This document shows positions 46,101 through 57,689 of a DNA stretch of 64,000 nt, one piece after another (within the stretch, counting starts at the first letter, position 1; every line of letters begins with the position of its first letter). The position numbers were made by a program, and so were the translations under genes. The notes below the pieces were generated by a model, which was not told the DNA's origin, ran no database searches, and saw nothing but the letters and a program-made list of their open reading frames with translations. Source of the stretch: Amyelois transitella (lineage: Eukaryota > Arthropoda > Insecta > Lepidoptera > Pyralidae); NCBI RefSeq assembly GCF_032362555.1, contig NC_083522.1, forward strand, positions 7,666,001 through 7,730,000. Direction: 5' to 3'.

Positions 46101-49100
46101 ACTGTATATTTGCAAAATTTTATCGTAGCTAATTGTACTGTGAAAATGTTTGTAAGAAATCTTTTAAAAGAAAGCCACATAGATGACTTGAGATAACTTT
46201 GTGATTATATGTATATTTTTTTGTGATTATATAGTAAACTTGTTCTCACCTGGATTCCTCTTTTATACGATGGGCTAGCAACCTGTCACTATTTGAATCT
46301 CAATTCCATCATTAAGCGAAAACAGCTCAACGCCTATCACTCTTTTCATGACTGTTGGCTCTACCCCGCAAGGGATATAGAATTGATAATACATATGTAT
46401 GTTCTACGTATGTGCCGTGTGGTTCCCGGCACCAATACAAAAAAGAATAGGACCATTCCATTTCTTTCCCATGGATGTCGTAACAGGCGACTAAGGGATA
46501 GGCTTATAAAATTGCGATCCTTTTTTTAGGCGATGGGCTAGCAACCTGTCACTGTTTGGATCTCAATTCCATCATCAAGCCGAGCAGCTGAACGTGGCCA
46601 TTCAGTCTTTTCGGGACTATTAGCTCTGTCTACCCCGTAAGGGATATAGACGTGACTATATGTATGTATGTATGTTCTCACCTCTTTGGCAGGCTTCATA
46701 CAAGCCTCCTTGATGGCGTCCTGTAGCGTCCCTTCGAAAAAGTTGGGCGTGTTTGGCCCGTACCGCGAACGGAACCGCGCCGCGAACTCTATGCAGCCTA
46801 ACGCTTCGTCTTCTACGTGTTCCGACACTGAAAATAAATATAATTATTTGTTACCTTTATTTATTTTATCTCGGACGTTTCGTATGTATCATATATTCTA
46901 GATCCCGCGGGAATTTAGGGAAATCCTCCTTTATTGCAATATATGTATTTATACATATATTTATTATGTGTTTATCGAATTTACCTACATATATATATAT
47001 GTAGGTAAATTCGACGCCTTTGGTAGTCGCGATTAATTCATCACTTTTTTGTAGATGGCGCTCAATACACGCGGGCGAAGCTGCGGATAAACTAACTAGT
47101 AACCAAAATTTCAACGCGTTACACGCGTGATCCAAGGGCAATTACCTCGCCTAAAGTGCAGAGCAGAGGCAATGCTGCCAGCTTACTGTACTGGGCACCC
47201 TGCTTCGCGGTTTATTGCGCGTAATATGCGCTTTATTTTCAAAATTGGAAACAAGGTATCACTTATTAACGTCACATCAATTAAATCTAATAATAACTAC
47301 TACCGCTTCCAAACCGCATGTGTAAAAGAAGCGGCGGAACAAACTACACTGCAGCATTATTGTTAGAAAAACTGTTATATTTATAGGATACATACTCAGA
47401 GGCTGCAGTCTGTCCGTGCGCACGAGATCGACAAACATGTCGTCATCCCCGGTGAACACGTCGTGGGAGTCCTCGATTTCTTCAACCGAACTGTTGTCGC
47501 TGTCCGAACTCTCAACTATTATCTGTTGGCGAAGAAAAATATTGTTATAAATGTACAAGAGATCATTCGTTGAAGGTTTCGGTCATGAAGAAATTACACA
47601 TTAATAAAATCACTGTCAAAAGTACCCCCCCCCTATTTTCTCTGTCTGTATTTTTTTGGACGGATTTGGTTCATGTTAGTGTCTTAATATTGATAAAGTT
47701 GAAAAAAAAAATATGTTAGAAATTTAAAATAATGCCAATTATTCATCTTCTTTTTAACAAACTTAAAATAAGAGGAGGTTCTTAAATCGACCGTAGAACA
47801 TCTTCCTCCTGGCGTTAGATCCGGTTACATCCTCACCACATAAGGAGAAGAGTCCGAGGGTAGGTACTTCTATGACAATGGATCCTGAACGGGTGAGCCA
47901 AGTTTTTCAACGAATCAACACTCGTCTGACCTCCTCAACCTTTGCAATGGAAATGAACCCGTATCGAATCATGTTTACACATCCAGTTGCCTGAACGTGG
48001 AGGTTTCCTCACCATGTTTTTCCCTCACCGTAACAGCATCGGATAGTATTCAAACTGACATAACTAACACAACTTCTAAAACAGTCATTGGTACATGGCC
48101 GAGGTGGAATTTGAACCTGTGCCGCATTGGCATATCGCATTTTAACCGTAAAACTTACCGATTCAACCGTCAACTCGTGTTGGGGTAAATCGAGTCCCAC
48201 CATGGCCAGCACTGTGTCGTCCAGCCCCGTCACTGGGGGCCAACCGGTCCATTGCTGAAAATAAATATAAATAATAAATAAATAAATATATACGGGACAA
48301 ACGGGTTTTGTTTTTTGGTTTTTATTTAAATCCTTTTTGTTAGCTAACCTCTTACCTATTTTTACGCTGGCAACATTAAGAGATAGAATAGGGAGTCTAG
48401 TGGTACGATGTAAGACGTTATAAGATTGTTTTTAAGAAGTCCAATAAAATAGGAAGATTTACGATATAATTCCGCACTGTTTTACTTTTCATTCCCACAT
48501 ACATATAGTCATGTCTATATCCCTTGCGAGGCAGACAGAGCCAACAGTCTTGAAGAGACTGATAGGCAACGTTCAGCTGTTTGGCATTATGATAGAATTG
48601 AGATTCAAGTAGTGACAGGTTGCTATTTGATGGGCTAGAAAGTTTGGATTCTTCTTGAAGGCGATGGTCTAGTTACCTGCCACTATATGAATTTTAGTTC
48701 CACCATTAAGCCATACAGCTGAACGTGGCCTTTCAGTCTTTTCAAGACATGTTGGCTCTATCTACCCTGAAAGCGATAAGGACGTGACCATGTGTAGTTT
48801 TCATTTTAAATACATTTTGTTGCTTGATACACAAATAAAAAAAATGTAGCTCGACACGCGAATAACATAGAAGTTTAAAATTGAATTGTAAAATTAACTC
48901 AATGGGTCTACTGGAAGAAATAACAATTGAAAAAAGTAGCACCTTTGTGCTACAATAACTGTATTAAATAACACTGTATATAGTTTTGTGTACATAAATA
49001 AAATAAAATAAATAAATAAAATCAACATACCTGATGCCTAGCAGGTATATCAGTTAGCGAGTATATATCGTTCTTGACTTCCTGCACCGTCTTTGTCCCG

Positions 49101-52100
49101 GGATATTTTAGCGTATACTCTTTATCGTCGTGTTTCACGTGAAGGACGTATGTTGTTGTTAGCCGTTCTGCAACCCTGTTAGAGATAAAATAACATTTTT
49201 GAGTATATTTATTTATTTATTTAAACTTTATTGCACAAAAAACAAAAATGTACAAAAGGCGGACTTAATGCCGTTTGGCATTCTCTACCAGTCAACCAGC
49301 TGACCAAACAGAAAAAAAACTTTAAGTTGATGGTGCGATAAAGTGCACATGCATACTGACAAAATACATACATACATACATATAATCGCGTCTATATCCC
49401 TTGTGGGGTACACAGAGCCAGCAGTCTTGAAAGACTATACGGAACATATTGATCAATTGTGCGTATTTTAGGGGACTTGTATTCTATGGGATAATTCTTT
49501 CCTAAGGTATCCCATCCTTTCTTCAAATTTTTATTCATCATTATGGGTCATTTCAACATCTATAGGTACTTATATTATAAAGCTGAAGAGTTTGTTTGTT
49601 TGAACGCGCTAATCTCAGAAACTACTGGTTCGAGTTGAAAAATATTTTTGTGTTGAATAGACCATTTATCGAGGAAGGCTTTAGGTTATATAACACCACG
49701 CTTTAACTATTCATCCTTTTAAAAAATTATTCATCTTTGAGGGCATCAATGATGTCCAAAATTACTATTCCACGCGGACGAAGTCGCGGGCACAGCTGGT
49801 TTTATGATAAATGCAATGCCACGGTGTACACAAGCTTAATAGTTTCTCTAGTTAGTGGAAAACAGAACAAGCAGACAATCGGTATATCTTTTACAAATCA
49901 TTGCAGACTTAGCTTAACTTGTTAAATAACAGCTGATAATACATATATACAAAATCAGGAATACGCTATGATCAGGGAAATAATAACATAAATTACTGCA
50001 TATTCATTTAATAATACAAACGTTAATTTATTTTTCGACAAAGCAGAATGTTGGATTGTTATCGTTTAATAACATCTGCTTAACTAATTATCATTTTTCG
50101 TAACGACGTTAACAGTTGTAATAATATAACGTATTTTCTAATGTCATAATAACTTGTTAATGAGTTGTACAAGCCGTAGTAACTACCACGTTTTGGAGTT
50201 ACGGCATAATGTTCACAGCAGACGCATGTCAAAGCAATCAAAGTATTTGGTAACATTATTTTACATACATACATATGATCACGTCGTAATCCCTTACGGG
50301 GTAGACAGAGCCAACAGTCTTAAAAAGACTGAATGGCCACGTTCAGCTATTTGGCTTAATGATAGAATTGAGATTCAAATAGTGACAGGTTGCTAGTCCA
50401 TCGCCTAAAAAAAGAATCCCAAGTATGTAAGCCTATCCCTTAGTCGCCTTTTACGACATCCATTGGAAAGAGATGGAGTGGTCCTATTCTTTTTTGTACT
50501 GGTCCCGGGAACCACACGGCACTAAATTTGATTATCATTCGTCAATATGGTTGTCAATAGTAAAATCAGTCTTTTCAACACTACTGTCTACCCGCAAGGG
50601 ATAAAGATATATGAATGAATGAATGAATAGTAAAACGGTGAACACATGAATGAATAGTAAAACGGAAACGGCAGACTCACTCGTCATCCACCATGAGGTG
50701 GTCAGCGGCCTTGAGCCTGAGCACGGCGTTGTGCCGCAGCCCGAGGCTGGCGAGCTGCGCGGACGCAGTTGCGCGCGACCCGCCCAGGCCGGACAACTGC
50801 TGTCTGCACACGGGGATGCCGCACACTGATTGTAGCCGCTTCTTCAGGTCACCTGATGGAGGAATCCAATTATCACTACATAGTATAAAACAAAGTCGCT
50901 ATTTTAGTCTGTTTGTCTGTATGCTTAAATCTTTAAAATTACGCAACGGATTTTGATGCGGTTTTTTGTAACAGGTAGAGTGATTCAAGAGGAAGGTTTT
51001 TATATATAATAACATTTATAACTTTGCACCCGTGCGAAGCCGGGGCGCGTCGCTAGTTATTAATATAAATGTAATGTTTCTGGCATTTTAGAATTGAACC
51101 GCTCCTTATATTTCTTACTAGCTGTGCCCGCGACTTAGTCCGCGTGGAATAGTTATTTTGGGCATCATTGAAGCCCTCAAGGATGAATAATTTTTCCCGT
51201 TTTTTTTTCATTATTCCTTCGCTCCTAATATTTAAAACGTGATGTTATATAGCCTAGTCTTCGTCGATAAATGGTCTATTTAACACAAAAAGAAAAATTC
51301 AATTCGAACCAGTAGTTTCTGAGATTAGCGCGTTCAAACAAACAAACTCTTCAGCTTTATAATATTAGTATAGATATACAATTCTGCAAAGGTGTCGTGT
51401 GGTTTCCGGCATTTTAGAAATGAACCCGCTCCTTATATTTCTTATATCTTTTCCATTGAAATCATAAAAGGCGATTAAGGGATAGGCTTATAAACTTGAG
51501 TTTCCGGCATTTTAGAAATGAACCCGCTCCTTATATTTCTTATATCTTTTCCATTGTAATCATAAAAGGCGATTAAGGGATAGGCTTATAAACTTGAGAT
51601 TCCACTTATAGGCGATGGGATGGCAACCTACTGCTATTTGTATCTCAATTTTTTATTTTTTTTATAATAGACTTGAGTGCGCTTGACCACAATCTGCCTT
51701 GTGGTAAGCAAGATGAGGCCCAAACGCAAACTTAATTCCATCATAAAGCCACACAGCTGATCAGAGAGAACACCTTAATAGATTTAACATTAAACTGAAA
51801 AGAAAGATATGCTTATAACAGATATTATATTATGTTACAAAAACAAACAAGTGAAAAAGAACGCATCACTCACATAGTGTAAGTTTGTGTACGTATGTGT
51901 GGGATAAGTAGGTACGCATATGCATATATTAAGGAACATACATACATATAGTCACGTCTATATCCCTTACGGGGTAGACAGAGCTAATAGTCCCGAAAAG
52001 ACTGAATGGCCACGTTCAGCTATTCGGCTTAATGATGGTATTGAGATCCAAATATTAAGGAAGAAAGTAATAAATTGTACTTACTGACTGTGGCTACACC

Positions 52101-55100
52101 GGACATTTTGATTTCATGAATCTTATTATTACAGTGGACTTGCAACTCTATCATATCCGAGGATTTATTTCTAGGCGATGAGGTCGAAGCTTGGTTGCGG
52201 TCTACCCGATCTGCGAACATATGATGATGTACGGGATTACAGGACATTCTTTAGGAGGAGACTTAAAACGTAGCGGCCCACTTCGGCTTACCCCGTGAGA
52301 TATATATATTTATAGTGTATATTCCAAGGGCGACGCCATGGAGGCAAGTCTATGTAGTCTAAAACAACTTACTAACTAAAATTTTCATAATCAGTTCAGT
52401 ATTTCCAAAGATTAGCCCCCATAAACAAAGTCTAAGTTCTTTATATTATGGTTCTGTTAATAAATATTGACGGCCATGACTGTGTTGCTGAATAGATAAT
52501 GTCTCTCCTCCTCTCTTTTGTCTTCTTGTCTTGTCCAAAATGTATCTAGTGATCTAATCTAGGATCTAAATTATAGGTTATTGCGAACATCCGCGCGTTT
52601 GTTGTGACTTCCGAGAAGGTGATGTAACCGCAAATAATGCCAGGAGAAAGCTAGTGCCGGTCGGTTAGGATTCCCATTTACCAGGGTCTTGGAGCTCAGA
52701 TGGCAGTCTCTTCTGGATCTTATTCCCAGGCGGACTGTTTTCAGGGAGGACATAATGAGGACAAACACCAGAACAATAAGGATTTAAATCTCATTTCTTT
52801 ATATGAATCACCTATCCTTGATAATGCAGATAATGTTATCATTTTGAATAATATACAATATATAATAATCTGCTTTGTTTATCTGCGTATCAAAAGTAAA
52901 TTCGATTATGAATCTCATGTATTTATATAAAATCTAATCTAGTAGACTACACTTTTAGCATAATAAATTATATTTTTGACAACCCAGTACCTATGGGCAA
53001 CTTGACTATGGAGAAATTGATTGTGGTTGAAATTCTCTTAAAAAGTTATTCTCATTTTTTAAATTACATCTAGGTTAATGAACGTTATCACGCACGTCCA
53101 TTAGCTCTAAAATGTAGGCGTTAGCTTTGGCCCAAAACCAACCACCAAACGGCATCCACGAGAGGTACCTATATGAAACTGAAGTTGTCAACCAGGCGTG
53201 TACACAGCTTATGGTACATACTATGTAGGGTCTTTGCCTGATTGATTCTTCCATGTAATCAATTTTTTAACCCTTTGAGCGACATGGACACCTTTACGCG
53301 TTAATTAGTCTGTAGTAGTTTGTCCGAGTAGCCAATGACACTTTACTGTGTCAAAATTAGTAACACTCTTAAATCCGTTACGCAAACCATTGAGGTAAGC
53401 TGAAATCGACAAACAAAAACTTTGATCATGGCGTTGTGGGGAAGAATGAAGTGAAATATCACTTTCTTGATTGTTACCTGGCGGGTGTGTTTTTGGAGTT
53501 ATCACAGATATGTCGTCGTCTATCATCTCGACGTCGTGCGTGTCTTCCGTGGGCGGCGCCGAGCTGTTGCCGTCCTGCGGCATCACTCGGTTTATGGCGG
53601 CCTGGGGAACAATCAATCAATTTACTCTTTTATTATTGAAAAAGATTTATTTACAAAATTGGATACAAGGTATCGCTTAATGATGTCAACTTTATATCTA
53701 GGTACTACCACTTATAAAGTGCAAGTGTAGAATACATTTTTGGTTGATTTGATTCTTTTATTTGTGAGTGAGTAATTGGTCATCTGGTTCCTGGCATTTT
53801 AATAGAATAGGACTTCTTAGATTGTAGAGATCAGATGGGACTCACTTTAATATAATTATAACATACTAATATAACTACATATTGTTTATATACACAATGT
53901 GGTATATTCTTTATTAATATAAAGATTTTTTTTTTCTATTGACCGAGTTATATCAAAAAATATGTGTTGGACAGTGAATCCTGTAATATCAGAGGGTCAT
54001 GCAGGTAATTTACATAGAAAGATAAGATCATAAAAAATAAAAAATAATTCATAAATTATATATCAGTGCAATGTAAACCTGCCTGAGTTTGCACAAAGGA
54101 AACAATGCTAGGTAATTATGTCAAGGTTACTCCTATAGTTATTACATCAATTGCCAGTTATATGCATGCCATATGTATTCCCAGATAAAATGAATATAAG
54201 AAATTATTCAAAATATTATTTAGTAATTTGAAATATCAACAGATCTTTTTTTATTTGTGTGATATTTTATTACAACATAAACATTTTTTTATGAAAAAGG
54301 TAATCAAAAAATATGGGCCGAATTAAGAACCTCCTCTTTTTCTTTAAGTCGGGTAAAATAAAGACTAACTCGACTAGCAGAAAATGCCACATGACATTAA
54401 AATAACTATAAAGTAAATTTAATTAGAGAGAGTAACTCAAATTTTGTATTTGCAGCTTCATATGGCTGTTTATCAATCTAACATTGATTTATAAAAATAA
54501 ATACATTCTGTAGGCTTTTACGAAAACTTTAAAACAAGCAATATGATTTGCACTGTTTTCTGGAAGCAATGTGAAATGGAGAGAAGATCTACTACATGTC
54601 ATTAGAAGATTTTACACAGTAACACAGGATCTTCGGAGCCTAGCACGGGCACCAGTCTCCACTCCTACATGTTTTGAATTATTTACTGTAACTAGGTTAA
54701 TACTTTGTTTATTGTGGAGAAAATAAATAAACTTTTATTATTATTATTATTATTATTTATCTCACTGGTAGCTAGATAAACAGGCAGCAGGTAGACACAG
54801 ACGAAAAAACCTTACCTCTGGTTGTGATTTATAAGAAAGTGTAACATCAAGAAAAGTACACATAATTTGCAACCGATTTCTAGGACAATGGATAATTTAT
54901 ATAAAATTATATGTACTTACAAGCAAGTCCCAGTTGGCTTCATCTAAGTGGTATATCGCCTCAGCCACATCTTCTATAGCTGTAATACCCTGAAAAGCAA
55001 AACAATAAATAACTTTCCATAACTAAACCACAGAGAATTTTTTAATAGTTCTAATCATTCCAAAGTGCTTTAATGCAACGTGACAAGTTTCATACGCAAT

Positions 55101-55466
55101 TAAATTGATCACATTTACCTTGTAATATAGGAACTACGATTCAAATTATCATTGACCCTAGACACAAAGGATGTGTATCGTTATCATTTTCTAGTATCAT
55201 CTGTAACTTTACTGTGGGTATAACATAAATATAATTCATTCTAAATGATGAAACGATATAGGAAATCGCCAAAAAATACAACATTTTCATTACAAGCAAT
55301 AACTACAAAGAGATAAAGGATATTTCCTAGTCACTGTTGTTGTTAAGATCATAACCTTCAAGAAATGTAAAACAGTTGATTGAGTATATATTAGTTACTT
55401 TATATTGAAAATAAATGTCTTAATTACCTGAAAGTTTGCTAAAATTTCCTCTCTGTTCTCGGCCAT
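43139..55466 (-). CDS. Faf1: FAS-associated factor 1 (FAF1; Drosophila Caspar), ubiquitin/p97 adaptor
   Basis: Sixteen exons, minus strand: 55428-55466, 54921-54989, 53478-53601, 52085-52210, 50681-50852, 49031-49175, 48159-48254, 47396-47522, 46682-46827, 45647-45801, 45224-45360, 44677-44839, 44285-44381, 43958-44095, 43418-43495, 43139-43219. All GT..AG and in phase; 630 residues (human 650). FAF1 brings ubiquitinated clients to p97/VCP; Drosophila Caspar restrains the Imd/NF-kB pathway. Order: UBA 1-45 (MAENREEILANFQGITAIED, NWDLLAAINRVMPQ); two ubiquitin-like domains about 90-255 (the second ending HQQWTGWPP); acidic stretch about 258-285; UAS domain about 300-450 (RKLLGLYLHHEQSVLSNVFC, FIVYGWDLTH); coiled coil about 455-535 (QDEAYQRSLEADRAKEE); C-terminal UBX about 550-630 (LERRFHPHDTLAALLDF, VISSWPRRD, LYPQETVMLEER). 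In exon 9 and exon 7 the 5' splice site touches a SINE insertion. Confidence 0.96.
43534..43905 (+). mobile_element. Non-autonomous Helitron in FAF1 intron 15
   Basis: Starts TCTATACTAATATTATATAA, then GCTGAAGAGTTTGTTTGTTT and CGCGCTAATCTC, and closes in GCGCGATGCCGGGGCGAGAC followed by GTTAGT. It ends about 50 bp before the splice donor of exon 14, filling most of the intron. Confidence 0.75.
45056..45120 (-). repeat. Possible family T SINE 3' fragment
   Basis: AATATATGGGACTAATTACA resembles the 3' end of the family T SINE at 8945. Short and uncertain. Confidence 0.3.
46241..46683 (+). repeat. Two tandem family A copies with a target duplication that contains the exon 9 splice donor
   Basis: A 5'-truncated copy (46252 to about 46410) is followed by a full copy (about 46411-46672, GTGCCGTGTGGTTCCCGGCA to TATGTATGTATG). 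TGTTCTCACCT stands at 46241-46251 and again at 46673-46683. On the minus strand this is AG|GTGAGAACA, the end of FAF1 exon 9 plus its donor, so the insertion duplicated the splice site. Confidence 0.88.
46976..47013. repeat. Perfect 38-bp palindrome
   Basis: CGAATTTACCTACATATAT runs into its exact reverse complement with no spacer, in FAF1 intron 8. Confidence 0.85.
47075..47096 (+). repeat. Helitron 3'-end relic
   Basis: CGCGGGCGAAGCTGCGGATA then AACTAACTAGT resembles the Helitron end at 5402-5440. Confidence 0.4.
47785..48172 (-). repeat. SINE family B, minus strand, abutting FAF1 exon 7
   Basis: On the minus strand the head reads GAATCGGTAAG, then GGTTAAAATGCG, B-box-like GGTTCAAATTCC, and later the 3' parts GATCCATTGTCATAGAAGTA and CGCCAGGAGGAAGATG. 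The head begins at the exon 7 / intron 7 junction: homology to the SINE consensus covers the splice donor and perhaps the last few exon bases. Confidence 0.7.
48500..48800. repeat. Two family A copies in inverted orientation, FAF1 intron 6
   Basis: 48500-48635 is on the minus strand (TATAGTCATGTCTATATCCC to AAGTAGTGACAGGTTGCTA). 48636-48800 is on the plus strand (GATTCTTCTTGAAGGCGATG to GTGACCATGTG). Confidence 0.8.
49205..49318 (-). repeat. LINE 3' end with (AATAA)n-type tail
   Basis: On the minus strand: ATGCCAAACGGCATTAAGTC, then TTTTGTGCAATAAAGTTTAA and AATAAATAAATA, a common lepidopteran LINE 3' end. Confidence 0.6.
49375..49442 (-). repeat. Family A tail fragment
   Basis: CATACATACATATAATCGCG, TATATCCCTTGTGGGGTACA, CAGTCTTGAAAGACTAT. 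Confidence 0.75.
49575..49801 (+). mobile_element. Non-autonomous Helitron (Lep1-like)
   Basis: TATAAAGCTGAAGAGTTTG at the 5' end, AACTACTGGTTCGAGTTG inside, and CCACGCGGACGAAGTCGCGG then GCACAGCTGGT at the 3' end (normally CTAGT). Confidence 0.8.
50265..50525 (-). repeat. Family A element, full length
   Basis: From the CATACATACATATGATCACG tail to GGTCCCGGGAACCACACGGC, with all inner blocks. FAF1 intron 5. Confidence 0.9.
50880..51057 (+). mobile_element. Non-autonomous Helitron-like element, second subtype
   Basis: CGGATTTTGATGCGGTTTTT, then TTTATAACTTTGCACCCGTG and CGAAGCCGGGGCGCGTCGCT with final AGTT. The GC-rich hairpin end and CTAGT close resemble other Helitrons here. Confidence 0.6.
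51117..51376 (-). mobile_element. Non-autonomous Helitron (Lep1-like), complete
   Basis: The minus-strand copy has both ends: ATCTATACTAATATTATAAA at 51376 and GGACTAAGTCGCGGGCACAG then CTAGT at 51117. Closely similar to 62643-62945 and, inverted, 49575-49801. Confidence 0.85.
51403..51598 (+). repeat. 98-bp tandem duplication with one mismatch, inside a family A 5' region
   Basis: 51403-51500 and 51501-51598 differ at one base (GAAATC against GTAATC). The unit runs from TTTCCGGCATTTTAGAAATG to GGCTTATAAACTTGAG. A third, partial relative lies at about 51077-51117. The single difference points to a recent duplication. Confidence 0.9.
51599..51760 (+). repeat. Continuation of the family A copy, interrupted
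   Basis: GATTCCACTTATAGGCGATG, CTATTTGTATCTCAATT, then an unrelated insert with TTTTTTATAATAGACTTGAG and GCCCAAACGCAAAC, before AATTCCATCATAAAGCCACA resumes the family. Confidence 0.6.
51943..52060 (-). repeat. Family A element, 3' half, 25 bp from FAF1 exon 4
   Basis: CATACATATAGTCACGTCTA, TATCCCTTACGGGGTAGACA, GGCCACGTTCAGCTATTCGG, ending at GATCCAAATA. Confidence 0.85.
54736..54762 (+). repeat. (TTA)n microsatellite
   Basis: Uninterrupted TTA repeats following AAATAAATAAAC; may be a LINE tail. Confidence 0.7.
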
Positions 55467-57600
55467 CCTATTATTATTGAGCTCAAAAAATACTAGTATG
55501 ACATTTATGATTTTAGACAAATCACTCAAACAATGGTCATAGACAAGACGAGGAAAGGAGTAGAAAAAAAAAATTATATCTAATAATGTTGCAAGCTTAA
55601 CAAACTATTTGTCTATGCATTTTCGTATTTTGCGTTTTATTAATAAAAATGTATACATTATTATTATTCTATTTCTTTCATTTCTTTACTAGCGGCAATC
55701 ACAACTAATAATTTTATTTTGCAACAGACAGATGATTTGACAAAGTTACTACTAAAGATTTTTTATTTTTGCTGTTAGATGGCGCTGTTACGAATAAAAG
55801 AGTTTAAATTGGAATTATCAACTGAATTCTGAAATACTTTTACTACTTATGTAATATACCTAGTTCTCTTTTTATTTAGAGAAGTAAATAAATATTTTAT
55901 AGTAATACCAAGGACACAGGACACAGTTATTCCACTTCCTGTCGATGAAGTATTGAAAGTTGTAGGCAGTTCTCGTTATCATCCTATTTGTTTTGGTTGC
56001 CTAGGCATAATCTAGAATCCACCTATGTGTATGCCAAATGTCTTCTGCTGCTCTCAGTTTTGCAAATCATCAATTCAAAATAAAACTATCGCTACAGATA
56101 TTACTGACGGACTGATAGAACTACGGGATTTTATAGCAAACATTCGCGGAACTTAATAAATCGGGAACGTTTTAGCGTAAGGTCAGGTCAAGAGTAAAAG
56201 CTAAAAGCTTGCATGAAGACAATTATGAATGTGGAAAAATCGAAGGAAGAAAGTATCCACGGAACGTGGTCAGTGAAAAGAAGAATACATCTCAATAATC
56301 ACATAAAAATCTATCTACGCCTCTAGGAAAGAGGTGTGATTTTATCTATGTATTAAGCGGACCTTCGGGCAAATGCTATTATAGTTAAAGTTTATAAGTT
56401 GTCTGATGAGTACTTTGGATTCGGATGTATACTTACGTACGAAAAGTGACTGATCTGACTGATTCAGTGCGCACCGCAGTCAGTTGAGAAGCGGGGGCTC
56501 GCGCATGCGCCCTCGTAGATACGCTCGCGTTCGAATTATAAAGTTCGAAATAAAAGCGCGGGAAAATTGTGATAGAAATTAAAGGGTGATTATTTTTTCG
56601 TGTTTTTAATGTATCAGGATTTTAAAAAGGAAGTTTTTATATTGATTACAATTATAAAAGTGTAATAGGTATAATGTGTAGGATTCTTAAAGAAGGTCTT
56701 CAGACTGTAACAAACAGTTAAAACTACCTATTTATATAGGCCTTCTGAGGTACAATTTATAGGTAGTTCTTTTTGTCAGGCTGGTAGGTATACTTACTTT
56801 AAAGGTATGATGATATGACACAATTGTTTCATAGTTAATAATTACACATGAATCATTGTTTCTTTCCCAGATCCCCTCTGGGAAAGAAACATAACATAAG
56901 GCAGGGACTATATACCAACTCAGTGGTTTCTACTGAATAAAAGATACCTATTATTTTAAAAATTTAATTATGATATATGTAAATAAATTAAAATAATTTT
57001 GGTAAGTAATTTCTGTTAAGGTAAGTAATTTTTAATGTAGGTACATAATATTAGCTCCCGCCTTTTCCCGTCAGTAAGATATCAAATTAACGTTCCAATT
57101 AAAATATATCCTCTAAAATATGCATAGCAATGTGATAACTATATATTTGTATGTTACTGAAATAGATAACAAAAAATCGGGTTACTGAGCACTGATAAAA
57201 CTTATGATCGCGCTATTGTAGTCGTCGCTAGGTATATATACTAGGTACCTACTACAATACCCAGTATGGGCTATATATACCTAGAGGTCAATACATGCAA
57301 GAATTAATTGCCTAAGTAAAACAGGAACGGCTATCTTTATGGACGTACATTGGTTCTCAGTTATAAAAAATGGTTTCTGATTTTTGCAAATTACTTATTT
57401 AATTTATGCAAACGCGGTGTAATAGTAATAAGCAAACGCTTTTATTTATCCAGTACGATGCTGCGCTCGCATGTCAAATATTATAAAAAAAAATACGGTT
57501 AAATTAAGAACTGCCTTTTTTGTCGAATTTGGTTAAAAAAGGCAGGTAATCGTAGTTTGAAGGCGAGTTTCTTGGCGCTAGTGTTCTTATTGTTCGCTAT
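55467..57600. other. FAF1 5' flank and intergenic DNA
   Basis: The FAF1 promoter should lie just right of 55466. 56305-56355 holds an RTE-like tail relic (CCTCTAGGAAAGAGGTGTGA). 56440-56560 is a CpG-rich island (GCGCGGGAAAATTG, GCTCGCGCATGCGC). An inverted pair CTAGGTATATATA / TATATATACCTAG lies at about 57229-57296. No coding exon recognised. Confidence 0.4.
56440..56565. promoter_or_regulatory. CpG-rich island, possible promoter
   Basis: GC-rich block in AT-rich DNA, containing GCTCGCGCATGCGC, ACGCTCGCGTTCGAA, ATTATAAAG and GCGCGGG. It lies 1 kb upstream of FAF1 and 1.1 kb upstream of the exon at 57690. Composition only. Confidence 0.3.
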
Positions 57601-57689
57601 TGCATTTATTTTACAGAGAAATAATTTCTCCCTGGTCAAAAGAAAACGAGCTAAAAGTACAATTTGTTTTTCTCAATAGGGCCAACAAA

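Noticed and set aside
46538-46681. Extension of FAF1 exon 9 into the SINE (VRTYIHTYSHVYIPYGVD..)
   Set aside because: It reads through a consensus donor into a repeat; the peptide is translated SINE tail, and exon 10 joins in phase at the donor.
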